In this document: piece after piece, positions 53,471 to 62,512 of the stretch
Numbering within the stretch: the stretch's first letter is position 1
Layout: each line of letters opens with the position of its first letter
NCBI GenBank assembly: GCA_016185125.1
Contig: JACPOC010000011.1
Span: 1 to 64,000 of the forward strand
Length of the DNA stretch: 64,000 nt
Direction of reading: 5' to 3'
Origin: Bacteroidota bacterium
GTDB lineage: Bacteria; Bacteroidota; Bacteroidia; B-17B0; Aurantibacillaceae
Translations under genes and position numbers: made by a program
The notes under the pieces: model-generated
What the model was told of the DNA's origin: nothing
Database searches by the model: none
What the model saw: only the letters and a program-made list of their open reading frames with translations

Positions 53471-54001
53471 TTATGAATTTGATTCTTTTTTTAGTTCTTT
53501 AATGTTTTTAGCGCTGTCAAACATTTTTTGTATAGCCTCCTTACCGTAAGGTTCTGTTTCAGCACTTTTGGTATCTTCAATACTATATTCAGCGTTTCCT
53601 ATTTTTTGATTAATCAGAAAATGATATTCAGGCTTTGTAATTTCACTTTCCCATAAAACAGCGTTAGGCTCTTCAGTTATGAAACTCTTAAATTTATTTA
53701 CTTCATCTTCTTTTATATCCTTTTTTCTAAGCTCAAGGTCTGCGGGCTGTTCATTGATGCTTATTGCAAAGTTAGTGCCGACTTTTATGTCTAATGCGCC
53801 ATAGGTTTGCTGAGTTACTTCAAGTTTAGCGGCAATAGTATCAGGAACAAAAACCGCAAATGGCTTGCCGTATTTTGTCAGATTCAACACATGCATTCCT
53901 TGGGGAGCTACAATTGCTTCCTGATCTTTCTTTTTATCGCCACAAGAGATAAGAGAAGCTGCTACTATAGAAGCAGAAAATAAAATGTTTAAGTTTTTCA
54001 T
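53471..54001 (-). CDS. Lipoprotein of unknown function
   Basis: 176 residues: a lipoprotein signal peptide (LFSASIVAASLISC) and a globular domain with mixed strands (NLTKYGKPFAVFVPD, ALDIKVGTNFAISIN) and a Lys/Glu-rich helix (VNKFKSFI). I do not recognise a family. It is placed between DUF3276 and the small histone-like gene, all on the minus strand but with terminators separating them. Confidence 0.8.
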   Translation of the reverse strand: MKNLNILFSASIVAASLISCGDKKKDQEAIVAPQGMHVLNLTKYGKPFAVFVPDTIAAKLEVTQQTYGALDIKVGTNFAISINEQPADLELRKKDIKEDEVNKFKSFITEEPNAVLWESEITKPEYHFLINQKIGNAEYSIEDTKSAETEPYGKEAIQKMFDSAKNIKELKKESNS

Positions 54002-54146
54002 TATTTATAAATTTTAGATATTGTAAATATATATTAAATTTTTTGTGGATTGTAAAGTTGGGAGAGAAAATTAACAGGAAGGAAGTTTGTTTATTAAGAG
54101 CGGGTTGAGCCCGAATACCTTACAAAGGAAAGAAGATGCTGTAAAA

Positions 54147-54175
54147 CAAAAAACCCCGATTTCTCGGGGCTTTTT
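54147..54175 (-). terminator. Terminator of the histone-like gene
   Basis: Stem CCCCGA/TCGGGG with a GAAA tetraloop on the minus strand, followed by six T. It starts within ten bases of the stop codon. Confidence 0.9.
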
Positions 54176-54176
54176 A

Positions 54177-54302
54177 TTACTTCTTTTTAGAAGTTTTCTT
54201 AGCTGCTTTTTTTGCTGCTTTCTTAGCTGCTTTTTTTGGAGCTGCTTTTTTCTTAGCTGCTTTTTTTGGAGCTGCTTTTTTAGCTGTTGCTTTTTTTGCC
54301 AT
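54177..54302 (-). CDS. Small Lys/Ala-rich histone H1-like protein
   Basis: A 41-residue ORF read directly on the minus strand: MAKKATAKKAAPKK at the start, then further AAK and AAP units such as KKAAPKKAAKK, ending in KKTSKKK. About half the residues are Lys and over a third Ala, with Pro at two repeat joints and no acidic residue. It resembles the C-terminal tail of histone H1 and the bacterial H1-like nucleoid proteins of Chlamydia (Hc1/Hc2) and Bordetella (BpH). A strong terminator follows immediately, and the opposite-strand ORF (Cys/Phe/Ser-rich) is only its shadow. It probably binds DNA or RNA by charge. The upstream 286-base region (54303-54588) shows only an A/T-rich inverted repeat (54379-54400). 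Confidence 0.82.
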   Translation of the reverse strand: MAKKATAKKAAPKKAAKKKAAPKKAAKKAAKKAAKKTSKKK

Positions 54303-54588
54303 GGTTGTTTGTTTTTGAGATTTGTTGATACGAAGTAAATAAATTATTTGTTCTTATCTAAAGATTAGGCGTTTATTTTTTCAACATCAAATTGTTGAAA
54401 TTGTTAACAACGTAAAACGAAGAGATGAAGTTAATGATGATTTATAAATTATAAAAGAGTCGTGAATTTTTACCATACTCTGAGTGCATTGATTTTACAG
54501 GCATTGCAGAGGATTAATTATAATTGTATAACATCAAATTAAAATTAAATACTGCATCAGCAGATTTTTAGAAAACAAAACACAAGAT

Positions 54589-56229
54589 TTATTTTACCAA
54601 TATTTCTTCTTCCATTTCCCAGTCTGAAAGTATTTTTATCTGTTTTGAACTAATAAACACCTTTTCTGACTGTTTATTTTTTAAATAGTTGCCTGCATCC
54701 CACTTATTATTTTCATTGTCGTCATAAACCACTTTAATGGTATATATACCCGGTGTAATATCAATAAAATCAACTGTTGCAGCGTTACTTGATGATAAGC
54801 TTAGGTGTAAAAATTTTTCACTGACAACTTTCTCTTTATCATTTATTAATTGAATAACGTAAGCTTGTTTTGTATTTAACAGCAGCTTCAAACTTAATTT
54901 TCCTAATTCTGTTCTGCTTTGAAGCTTAAAATTAATGTCTACGCTATCGTTATATCTTCCGCTTAAATCAAAAAAAGCCGCCGTATCTATTTTAAGTTTA
55001 TAATCTATTCCCTCAATAAGCTTATTTAGAATTAAGGCTCTTACCGGATAATTATATTTGATAGTTAGCGGTTCTTGTATAGCAGCAACATCCTTTATAT
55101 ATGCAAGGTGAAGTTTTGAAAGATCGGTTTTTAGTGTGTCAATTTTGTTTAAAAAGGTAAGCTGCAGCGGAACGTTAACAGATAAAAGTTTGTTATTGAC
55201 CGTAGAGGCGATTTGAAGATTTTTTTTTCTATTTGAATTAAATTTAGGCAATACTGCCTTAACTGTGTCTGTATGCTGACTTTGCTTATTGTAAATGATT
55301 AAGCCAAGTGTGTCTTTTAACTGGTGATAATAAAAAGTTAAAGTGTCTTTTTCTTTTCCGGGTTCTGCTTCAATTATCAGCTCTGACTCTCCGTTTTTTA
55401 ATGTACGAGTATTAAATACTGATGGTCGGTTATAAATTACATTTAATGCGCCATAATAAGGCACGGTTGTTTTTTTAATAAAAATTTTTGGAGAGCGTTC
55501 CGGAAATATTTTTATATCGAATAGAGTATCTTTCTTTAAATCAATAGGCAATTGCCAAAATCCTATTTTTTCAGATTCGGGGTCGTACAGATTATTCTTA
55601 TTTTTATCGCTGAAAGCAATCAGTTTAAATTTTCTTTCAGGAAGATTAGTGAAAGTGTATTTTCCATCATTGTTAGTTTTTGTAATATAATCGGGCCTGA
55701 TTTTATAAATAGCAGAATCCGTTAAGGCAGTATTTATATTATATAAGCCAACTAATGCATCGGCGGCCGTGTGGTTATTGACTGCCTCTGTTACTGTTCC
55801 TGATAGTTTCAATGAATCAATATAGCTTCCGGTAGAGAAAATGTATTGAAAATTTGAAATGGCGTTTCCTTCAGTCATATCCGCTACGGCGGAACCAAAA
55901 TAAATCCGGTAGGTTGTATTAGGGAGTAATTCCTCTGACTTGATTAAAACTTTAAGTTTTTTACCATCAGTGCTAATTTCAGGATCAGTCTTAATAGTAG
56001 GAGAAACGAGCAGTTGATTTTTTATGTCTTTAAGTTTTATATACTCATCAAATCGAAGAACAATTGTATTACTCTTAAAGTTCAGCGATGAAATTTGAGG
56101 CGAAGCTTCTAAAAGTTTTGGAGGCGAAGTGTCTCGAGCGCCTCCTGTTAATGGGGCTATCTGAGCGCATTGGTTAAAAAAAATCAGCGCTGATAGAAGT
56201 AGAATTGTATTTAAATAATGACGGATCAT
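54589..56229 (-). CDS. Ig-like (Big_5) domain lipoprotein
   Basis: 546 residues. Lipoprotein signal (LLLSALIFFNQC), then a Big_5-type Ig domain beginning GGARDTSPPKLLEASP, then several beta-rich repeats including one with FTNLPERKFKLIAFSDKNKN. This layout is common among Bacteroidetes surface lipoproteins, usually without a known function. Its promoter lies at 56261-56268, divergent from the radical SAM gene. Confidence 0.88.
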   Translation of the reverse strand: MIRHYLNTILLLSALIFFNQCAQIAPLTGGARDTSPPKLLEASPQISSLNFKSNTIVLRFDEYIKLKDIKNQLLVSPTIKTDPEISTDGKKLKVLIKSEELLPNTTYRIYFGSAVADMTEGNAISNFQYIFSTGSYIDSLKLSGTVTEAVNNHTAADALVGLYNINTALTDSAIYKIRPDYITKTNNDGKYTFTNLPERKFKLIAFSDKNKNNLYDPESEKIGFWQLPIDLKKDTLFDIKIFPERSPKIFIKKTTVPYYGALNVIYNRPSVFNTRTLKNGESELIIEAEPGKEKDTLTFYYHQLKDTLGLIIYNKQSQHTDTVKAVLPKFNSNRKKNLQIASTVNNKLLSVNVPLQLTFLNKIDTLKTDLSKLHLAYIKDVAAIQEPLTIKYNYPVRALILNKLIEGIDYKLKIDTAAFFDLSGRYNDSVDINFKLQSRTELGKLSLKLLLNTKQAYVIQLINDKEKVVSEKFLHLSLSSSNAATVDFIDITPGIYTIKVVYDDNENNKWDAGNYLKNKQSEKVFISSKQIKILSDWEMEEEILVK

Positions 56230-56233
56230 TGAT

Positions 56234-56241
56234 TACCTTTG
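56234..56241 (+). promoter_or_regulatory. -7 element of the radical SAM gene
   Basis: TACCTTTG on the plus strand. It implies that the start codon lies downstream of about 56247, which rules out the TTG at 56205. Confidence 0.5.
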
Positions 56242-56260
56242 TAACGTGTGTACATTTTAG

Positions 56261-56268
56261 CAAAGGTA
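56261..56268 (-). promoter_or_regulatory. -7 element of the Big_5 lipoprotein gene
   Basis: Minus-strand TACCTTTG about 32 nt before the ATG at 56229, crossing the plus-strand promoter of the divergent gene. Confidence 0.5.
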
Positions 56269-56285
56269 TATTTTTAAACGTCGCA

Positions 56286-57299
56286 TTGATACATTATTAT
56301 ATAAGCATTTTCAAAAAGCTGTCGGTTTCTAAAATACTTAACTATTTTAAGTTGTATTTTGGATTTCATTATTCTCGTATTATCAATAAACCTATACAAT
56401 ATGGATTGCCTTTCTCTGTTAGTATTGAGCCCACTACAAGTTGTAACTTGAGATGTCCCCAATGCCCAAGTGGTCTTCGCGAATTTAGCAGGCCTACCGG
56501 TATGCTTGACCCTGTTTTTTTTAAAGGCTGCATTGAACAAATAAGCAAGCATGTGCATAGTATGATATTTTACTTCCAAGGTGAACCTTACCTTAATCCT
56601 GATTTTCTGAAAATGGTGAAGCTTGCAAATTCATATAATATCTTTACCAGCACAAGTACAAATGCTCACTATTTAACAGAAAAAATAGCAGTTGAAACTA
56701 TTGAAAGCGGATTGGATAAACTCATCATTTCAATTGATGGCATTACACAGGAAGTTTATGAACAATACCGGATAGGCGGGAATATTAATAAAGTAATTGA
56801 AGGCACAAAAGAAATACTTAAGCAGAAGAAGCTTTTAAAAAGTAATTTACCACACGTGGTATGGCAGTTTGTTGTATTTAAACCAAATGAGCACCAAGTT
56901 GAAATGGTAAAAAAACTGGGTAAAGAATTAGGTGTAAATGAAATTAAGATAAAAACAGCGCAAATTTATGATTTTGAGAATGGCCATAATTTAATTCCGG
57001 AAAATGAAATGTATTCGCGTTATGCTAAACAACCCGATGGCACGTATCATATAAAAAACAAGCTCTTAAATCAATGTTGGAGAATGTGGCAGGCCTGCGT
57101 GATTACCTGGGATGGAAAAATTGTGCCTTGTTGTTTTGATAAAGATGCAAAGTTTAAACTGGGAAATTTAAAAGAGCAAAATTTTGAATCTATTTGGCAT
57201 TCTAAAGAATATAATCAATTTCGAAAATCTATCTTAAAAGGAAGAAACCAAATTGACATTTGCACCAATTGCACCGAAGGAACCAAGGTTTGGTCGTAG
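56286..57299 (+). CDS. Radical SAM/SPASM-domain protein
   Basis: About 337 residues if the TTG at 56286 is used; there is no in-frame ATG upstream of the conserved part, so the start is uncertain. The radical SAM cluster motif is CNLRCPQC (CxxxCxxC), followed by FYFQGEPYLNPDF and LIISIDGITQEVY. The C-terminal SPASM domain has Cys ligands in CWRMWQACVITWDGKIVPCC and in CTNCTEG. It binds at least two Fe-S clusters and cleaves S-adenosylmethionine. Related proteins modify peptides or act in cell-surface sugar or lipid pathways; the substrate is unknown. It is a single gene, convergent with the acyl-CoA synthetase. Confidence 0.9.
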   Translation: MIHYYISIFKKLSVSKILNYFKLYFGFHYSRIINKPIQYGLPFSVSIEPTTSCNLRCPQCPSGLREFSRPTGMLDPVFFKGCIEQISKHVHSMIFYFQGEPYLNPDFLKMVKLANSYNIFTSTSTNAHYLTEKIAVETIESGLDKLIISIDGITQEVYEQYRIGGNINKVIEGTKEILKQKKLLKSNLPHVVWQFVVFKPNEHQVEMVKKLGKELGVNEIKIKTAQIYDFENGHNLIPENEMYSRYAKQPDGTYHIKNKLLNQCWRMWQACVITWDGKIVPCCFDKDAKFKLGNLKEQNFESIWHSKEYNQFRKSILKGRNQIDICTNCTEGTKVWS

Positions 57300-57338
57300 T
57301 AAATAATCTTGTGATTTTAATAATTTACGCATTGTAAT

Positions 57339-59114
57339 CTATACTTCCATTGAAAAGATTTTATTGATTACCTCGCTATATTTAGCGGATATATTTTTTC
57401 TTTTTAAACTCAATTTCGGAGTTATTTCGCCGCTCTCAACACTCCAATTTCCTTTTACGATTTGACAGCGTTTTAAATGCTCATAAGGCGCTAGGGTGGC
57501 GTTTATTTCTTTAACATGCGTGTTTATTAATAGTTTTAATTCGTTACTGTTAAGCATTTGATCTGCGCCTAACCATTCAATTTTGTTATTCGAGCAATAT
57601 TCTTTAAAATTTATAAGATGGGGAGTTATAATGGCTGATGCGAATTTCTGACCCTCACCCACCACCATACATTGGTCTACAAATTTGCTTTCCTTTAATT
57701 TATTTTCAATTGCCACCGGTGAAATATATTTTCCGGCGCTACTTTTAAATAATTCTTTTTTTCGATCGGTAATCTTAAGAAATTTATTGTCAATAAAAAC
57801 TCCCACATCGCCTGTATGAAACCAACCTTCTGAATCTATTGCTTCCAGGGTGGCTTCTTTATTCTTATAATATCCTAACATTAAACTTGGTCCTTTCATT
57901 AAAATTTCTCCATCTTCTTCTGCAATTTTAACTTCAAGATTTTCAACCTTAGGGCCTACTGTACCGAACATAACATTGCCTTTCCCAAACTTATTTACCG
58001 CTACAACTACACAGGTTTCTGTTAAGCCATAACCCTGTAATAAAGTTAATCCTGCACAGGAAAAAATACGCTCGATCCTGGGATTTAATGCCGCACCCCC
58101 GCTTACAATACACACAATGTTTCCTCCAACTGCTTTGCGCCATTTGGAGTAAACCAAAATGTCGCAAATTTTTCTTTCAAATTCGTACCACAACCCATTC
58201 TTTCCATCCAGTTCAAATTTTTCTGCAATCTTTAAACTGTGACGAAACACTTTTCCTTTTATGCCAGTAAGTTTTTCTCCGGCAGCGCAGATCATTTCCA
58301 GTACTCTTTCCAAAATTCGTGGAACGGCAACAAATATCTGCGGATTAATTTCACGACAATTATCGCCAATCGTTTCAAAATTCTCAGCATAATATATACT
58401 TACACCATGAAACAAATAAAGAGTATTTAAAAAGCGCTCGTATACATGGTTAAGGGGTAAAAAGCTAAGTGCACGCCATTCTGGTTTAAAAGGAGCAAAA
58501 TCCTTACAGGCTTTGACATTGCTAATCATATTTTTATGTGAGATCATCACGCCTTTTGGATGGCCTGTGGTGCCTGAAGTATACAAAATAGTGAGGAGGT
58601 CATCCTCCTGCGTTTCTTTTTTTATCGCATCTATTTTTGAGATTTGTGGATTTTGTTTTCCCAGTTCAAGAAATTCTGAAAAATGTTTAACCCCTTCTAT
58701 TTTATTAAAGCTAAAAACAAATTTCAGGTGCGAAAGTTCATCTTCCATTTCAACTAACTTGGTATAAATGCTTTTTTCAGAAATAAAAATTATTTTCGCC
58801 TCGCTGTGGTTTAAAATAAATTTAAGATCTGCGCCACTGATTGTGGGATATATGGGAGCGGTGGGCATTCCAACCTGCTGAGACCCGAAATCTACAAAAT
58901 TCCATTCAGGACGGTTGTTCGACATTAAGGAAACAATATCGCCTTTTTGTAAACCTAAGGCAAGAAGTCCGGAGCTAACAAGAGAAGCTTTTAAATGGAA
59001 TTCCTGCACACTGTGCTTTACCCATTGCTTATTTTCCTTGCTGCATAAAATATCGTTTTTGGAGAAGTTAATGTTTAAACTATCCAAAATATCAAAAACT
59101 CTTTTTATTTCCAT
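57339..59114 (-). CDS. Long-chain fatty-acid/acyl-CoA synthetase
   Basis: 591 residues of the AMP-forming adenylate synthetase superfamily: P-loop-like ILYTSGTTGHPKGVMISH, the adenine site LLQGYGLTE, DSEGWFHTGDVG and the hinge and Lys region ITDRKKELFKSSAGKYISP. It matches long-chain-fatty-acid CoA ligases (FadD/FACS) of Bacteroidetes. It activates fatty acids for beta-oxidation or lipid synthesis. No other fatty-acid gene is next to it. Confidence 0.94.
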   Translation of the reverse strand: MEIKRVFDILDSLNINFSKNDILCSKENKQWVKHSVQEFHLKASLVSSGLLALGLQKGDIVSLMSNNRPEWNFVDFGSQQVGMPTAPIYPTISGADLKFILNHSEAKIIFISEKSIYTKLVEMEDELSHLKFVFSFNKIEGVKHFSEFLELGKQNPQISKIDAIKKETQEDDLLTILYTSGTTGHPKGVMISHKNMISNVKACKDFAPFKPEWRALSFLPLNHVYERFLNTLYLFHGVSIYYAENFETIGDNCREINPQIFVAVPRILERVLEMICAAGEKLTGIKGKVFRHSLKIAEKFELDGKNGLWYEFERKICDILVYSKWRKAVGGNIVCIVSGGAALNPRIERIFSCAGLTLLQGYGLTETCVVVAVNKFGKGNVMFGTVGPKVENLEVKIAEEDGEILMKGPSLMLGYYKNKEATLEAIDSEGWFHTGDVGVFIDNKFLKITDRKKELFKSSAGKYISPVAIENKLKESKFVDQCMVVGEGQKFASAIITPHLINFKEYCSNNKIEWLGADQMLNSNELKLLINTHVKEINATLAPYEHLKRCQIVKGNWSVESGEITPKLSLKRKNISAKYSEVINKIFSMEV

Positions 59115-59182
59115 AAGTAAATCTTAAACTAATATCATTTTAATTTCACTAATAACAAAATATTTAAATACTAATTTTTCGC

Positions 59183-59190
59183 TAACTTTG
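59183..59190 (+). promoter_or_regulatory. hldD -7 element
   Basis: TAACTTTG ends five bases before the ATG at 59196; the transcript should have a very short leader. Confidence 0.55.
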
Positions 59191-59195
59191 ATTTT

Positions 59196-60161
59196 ATGAT
59201 AGTAATTACCGGAGCGGCAGGTTTTATAGGCAGTTGCCTTATTTCTAAATTTAATTTGGAGGGAATTAAAGATATATTATTAGTGGATGATTTTTCTAAG
59301 GAAGCAAAGGAAAAAAATTATCTAAGCAAAGAATTCAGCATTAAAATTAACCGCTCGGAATTTTTGGAATGGCTTAGGAAGGATGCTTCCTTGGTTAAGT
59401 ATGTAATTCACATTGGAGCGCGAACAGATACAACAGAATTTGATAAAAATATTTTTGATGAACTCAATTTAAATTACACAAAATCACTTTGGAATCTCTG
59501 TGCTCAAAATAATATTCCTTTTATTTATGCTTCATCAGCCGCCACTTATGGTCTCGGTGAAAACGGATATGATGATGATGAACAAAAATTGGATCTGTTG
59601 AAGCCTTTAAATCCTTACGGCGATAGTAAAAACGATTTTGACAAGTGGGCCATCAAGCAGAATGCTTTTCCACCGCAATGGCAGGGCTTAAAATTTTTTA
59701 ATGTGTATGGCCCTAATGAATATCATAAAGGAAGAATGGCCTCAGTTATTTTCCACGCTTTCAATCAAATTAGTAAAACTAAAAGTGTAAAATTATTTAG
59801 GTCACACGATCCAAAATATAAAGATGGTGGTCAACTCAGAGATTTTGTGTATGTAAAGGATGTGGTGGAAGTTATTTGGTTTCTTTATTCAAACAATATA
59901 AAAAACGGTATTTACAATTTAGGAAGTGGTACCGCAAGAACTTTTTTTGATTTAGCCAAGGCTACATTTACAGCAATGGATTGTCCGGTAAATATAGAAT
60001 TTGTAGATACGCCGGCAGACATTCGGGAAAAGTACCAGTATTTTACAGAAGCCAACATGCAAAAGTTGAAAAGCGCAGGCTATTTAAAGAAATTTACGTC
60101 GTTGGAAGATGGCGTTAATGACTATGTAATCAATTATCTTATTCCTCATAAATATTTATAA
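59196..60161 (+). CDS. hldD: ADP-L-glycero-D-manno-heptose 6-epimerase
   Basis: 321 residues, an extended SDR enzyme making ADP-L-glycero-D-manno-heptose for the LPS inner core. NAD(P)-binding ITGAAGFIGS at the N-terminus; HIGARTDTTEFD, active-site ASSAATYGLG and NPYGDSKNDFD (YxxxK-type site), GLKFFNVYGPNEYHKGRMASV and GGQLRDFVYVKDV are HldD signatures. It stands alone without other lps genes in this window. Confidence 0.95.
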   Translation: MIVITGAAGFIGSCLISKFNLEGIKDILLVDDFSKEAKEKNYLSKEFSIKINRSEFLEWLRKDASLVKYVIHIGARTDTTEFDKNIFDELNLNYTKSLWNLCAQNNIPFIYASSAATYGLGENGYDDDEQKLDLLKPLNPYGDSKNDFDKWAIKQNAFPPQWQGLKFFNVYGPNEYHKGRMASVIFHAFNQISKTKSVKLFRSHDPKYKDGGQLRDFVYVKDVVEVIWFLYSNNIKNGIYNLGSGTARTFFDLAKATFTAMDCPVNIEFVDTPADIREKYQYFTEANMQKLKSAGYLKKFTSLEDGVNDYVINYLIPHKYL

Positions 60162-60305
60162 AAGTTTTAGTTGGTGTTGTTAAATCGTTCAAATAGAAGA
60201 TGAAGAAACATCTGTTTATACTCATAAAACTAGTCTGGAGTAACGGGCAAATCACTTCCGATTCTGCTTTTAAAGCATTAAATTTAAGTCCCCAATTATA
60301 AAAAA

Positions 60306-61022
60306 TTGAAAAAAGTTAAACATATTTTTTTTGGATTACTGCTATTCTTGCTTTTACTTCACACATTCAGTAGTTTTTCTCAGGATAAAAAGAAAATTCC
60401 GAACGATGAATTTGATATTAAAAATTACAAACTTGAACCCGCAGACCGTTTAATTATCGAAATAAATCATACTTCCTGGTTGGGTTATCCCACAACAATT
60501 AAACCAAAGCAACCAAGCCTAGGAATGAATATAGCGGCAATGTTTGATAAACCATTAAAAAACTCCTGCTTTTCAATTGCTTATGGGATTGGTTTCTTAA
60601 GCCATAATTTTCATAGCGATGCTGATTTTATTTATACGCGCGATAGTGTGAACGGCAATTTTAACACAAGCCTTCAACCTTTTTCTCGACCTGTAAGTCT
60701 AAATCGTTATGCGGAAAAAATACTGGAGATGCCATTAGAGATTCGATTTAGAACAAAAACCGATCGCCAATTTAAAATGCATTTTGGAGGAAAGATAGGA
60801 TATGTAGTAAATAACTTTAGATCTATCCGAGACAATGATGGTAAAATCAGGGTGTACGATATAAAAAACGTAAATCCATTGCGTTATGGAATTAATTTTA
60901 GAGTTGGATTTGAGCAATTTGCAATAACAGCAAATTATTATTTAAGTGAAGTATTTAAAAAGGATAAAGGCCCCGGTGGGATTCATCCTTTTACAATCGG
61001 GCTTGCTATTATTCCTTACTAA
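60306..61022 (+). CDS. Outer-membrane beta-barrel protein
   Basis: 238 residues with a probable TTG start; the long leader is hydrophobic (HIFFGLLLFLLLLHTFSSF) and cleaved after SFSQ. The mature protein shows amphipathic strands (RLIIEINHTSWLGY, SCFSIAYGIGFLSHNF, LEIRFRTKTDRQFKMHFGGKIG, YGINFRVGFEQFAITANYYLSEVF) and ends in an aromatic, as in PorT-like/outer-membrane barrels. It abuts the next gene (stop and ATG adjacent), forming a two-gene unit of unknown function. Confidence 0.8.
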   Translation: MKKVKHIFFGLLLFLLLLHTFSSFSQDKKKIPNDEFDIKNYKLEPADRLIIEINHTSWLGYPTTIKPKQPSLGMNIAAMFDKPLKNSCFSIAYGIGFLSHNFHSDADFIYTRDSVNGNFNTSLQPFSRPVSLNRYAEKILEMPLEIRFRTKTDRQFKMHFGGKIGYVVNNFRSIRDNDGKIRVYDIKNVNPLRYGINFRVGFEQFAITANYYLSEVFKKDKGPGGIHPFTIGLAIIPY

Positions 61023-61748
61023 ATGAAAGGTGTAAATATTCAAAAGCAATTATGTAATTGCCGCCTTAAAATAAGGCGTGAAGAAGATAAGCTTATTCAT
61101 GAAGCGGATAGAATACTTCATAATAGCGCATTCAATAAAAAAAATGTGCTAAATAATTTAAAAAATTACAGTCAGGCATTTGAGGTTATAGATGAAGAAG
61201 ATGTAGATATGGATTTAATATTTACAATTTCAGAAATAAAAGAAATAGCAATTAAATACCGACTAAGGTTTATTGATAGTCAGTGTTACAAATACGAATT
61301 TCCGTATGAGTCTGTACTTAAAATCGATTACATGAATCTTACTCATAAAAAATCCTTAAAAGGATTTAAAATATTAAGCACCACTAAATTTTTCACTGAT
61401 AAATCAAATAACGACAACGCTGTATTGTTTGCGCCAACAAATGGCGGTAATTTTTATTTGATACATACCTGGGGTAAAGAATTAAAGTCTAATAGGGCTT
61501 TTTTAAAGTGGCCGTTAAAAAATATCGAAACGCTTTTCGTTAGTATAATCGTTGTAACCTTTATTATAACAATGTGTTTGCCCACCTACCTTATAACGCT
61601 TGACCGAAAGGCAACCTATTGGTGCGCGTATCGGATCGGGATTTTTTTTCACCTGTTTATTTTTAATATGGGCGTTACTGCATATGTAACTTTTGCTTTT
61701 TCAAAAAACCTTAGCTCCAGTATTTGGGATAATGACAAGGAATTCTAA
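61023..61748 (+). CDS. Unknown protein with two C-terminal membrane helices
   Basis: 241 residues. The first ~165 residues are soluble and helical/mixed (charged DKLIHEADRILH, EEDVDMDLIFTISEIKEI, a strand-rich FLIDSQ-to-HTWGKELK region), followed by two membrane helices (about 174-195 and 206-228). No motif is recognised. Starting directly at the stop of the barrel gene, it is probably translated with it and may act together with it in the envelope. Confidence 0.75.
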   Translation: MKGVNIQKQLCNCRLKIRREEDKLIHEADRILHNSAFNKKNVLNNLKNYSQAFEVIDEEDVDMDLIFTISEIKEIAIKYRLRFIDSQCYKYEFPYESVLKIDYMNLTHKKSLKGFKILSTTKFFTDKSNNDNAVLFAPTNGGNFYLIHTWGKELKSNRAFLKWPLKNIETLFVSIIVVTFIITMCLPTYLITLDRKATYWCAYRIGIFFHLFIFNMGVTAYVTFAFSKNLSSSIWDNDKEF

Positions 61749-61753
61749 AAGGA

Positions 61754-62083
61754 TTAACTAAGGCCATCGCCCATTATTTTAACAGTAAGATTATTCATTT
61801 GTTCATTTAATTTCAACTGACAAGATAAACGTGAGGTAGTGGTAACATTTGGAAGGATATCAAGCATGGCATATTCATCGTCTGATATTTCGTTGAGTTG
61901 ATCAAAGCCCTGCAAAACTTCTACATGGCAGGTAGCGCATAATGCCATGCCGCCGCACGTGGCCATAATATCAAATTCGTTTCCTTTTAAAAACTCCATC
62001 AGGCTTAAGCCCATGTCAATTGGTGCTTGTAAAGTAGTTATGGTATGGTCGGCATTCTGAATATTTATTGTTATATCACTCAT
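61754..62083 (-). CDS. Adrenodoxin-type [2Fe-2S] ferredoxin
   Basis: 109 residues. Cluster ligands in CGGMALCATC (CxxxxxCxxC) and a fourth Cys in RLSCQLKLN, as in adrenodoxin/ISC ferredoxins. An electron carrier, possibly for Fe-S assembly or a monooxygenase; the partner is not identified. It is close to the methylmalonyl-CoA epimerase gene on the same strand. Confidence 0.93.
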   Translation of the reverse strand: MSDITINIQNADHTITTLQAPIDMGLSLMEFLKGNEFDIMATCGGMALCATCHVEVLQGFDQLNEISDDEYAMLDILPNVTTTSRLSCQLKLNEQMNNLTVKIMGDGLS

Positions 62084-62104
62084 ATTTTTTTAATTGCATA
62101 AAAA

Positions 62105-62512
62105 TTAATTTTTTACTTCCTCACATAATTCAACTAATACACCATTTGTTGACTTAGGATGTAAAAAGCAGATGCGTTTATTATCTGCTCCGTTTTTTGG
62201 ATCGGAGTTAATCATTACAAATCCTTCTGTTTTTAAGCGGGTAATTTCTGCATCTAAATTATCTACTTCATAAGCAATGTGATGAATGCCTTCGCCTTTC
62301 TTATCAATGAATTTTGCTATTGCACTGTTTTCAGTAGTGGCTTCCAATAATTCAATCTTTGTTTCTCCAAGCATAAAAAAGGAAGTGCTTACACCTTCAC
62401 TTTCTACATTTTCTATTTTGTAATGTTCCTTGCCAAACAATTTTTTAAAAAGTTGGTTGCTTTGATTAATATTTTTAACGGCAATACCAATGTGTTCAAT
62501 TTTTTTTATCAT
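62105..62512 (-). CDS. mce: Methylmalonyl-CoA epimerase
   Basis: 135 residues of the VOC (glyoxalase-like) fold: IEHIGIAVKNINQS with the metal His, STSFFMLGETKIELLEAT, EGIHHIAYEVDN and VLVELCEE provide the metal ligands. It converts the (S) to the (R) form of methylmalonyl-CoA in propionate metabolism. The stop of the J-domain gene overlaps this start by four bases, so the two are coupled. Confidence 0.93.
   Translation of the reverse strand: MIKKIEHIGIAVKNINQSNQLFKKLFGKEHYKIENVESEGVSTSFFMLGETKIELLEATTENSAIAKFIDKKGEGIHHIAYEVDNLDAEITRLKTEGFVMINSDPKNGADNKRICFLHPKSTNGVLVELCEEVKN

Noticed and set aside
54087-54338. Plus-strand Cys/Phe/Ser-rich ORF of 83 codons
   Set aside because: It is the antisense shadow of the Lys/Ala repeats of the histone-like gene and crosses a terminator.
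60200-60301. 33-codon ORF (MKKHLFILIKLVW...) before the barrel gene
   Set aside because: Short, with no clear promoter or conserved feature; could be a leader peptide but there is nothing to support it.
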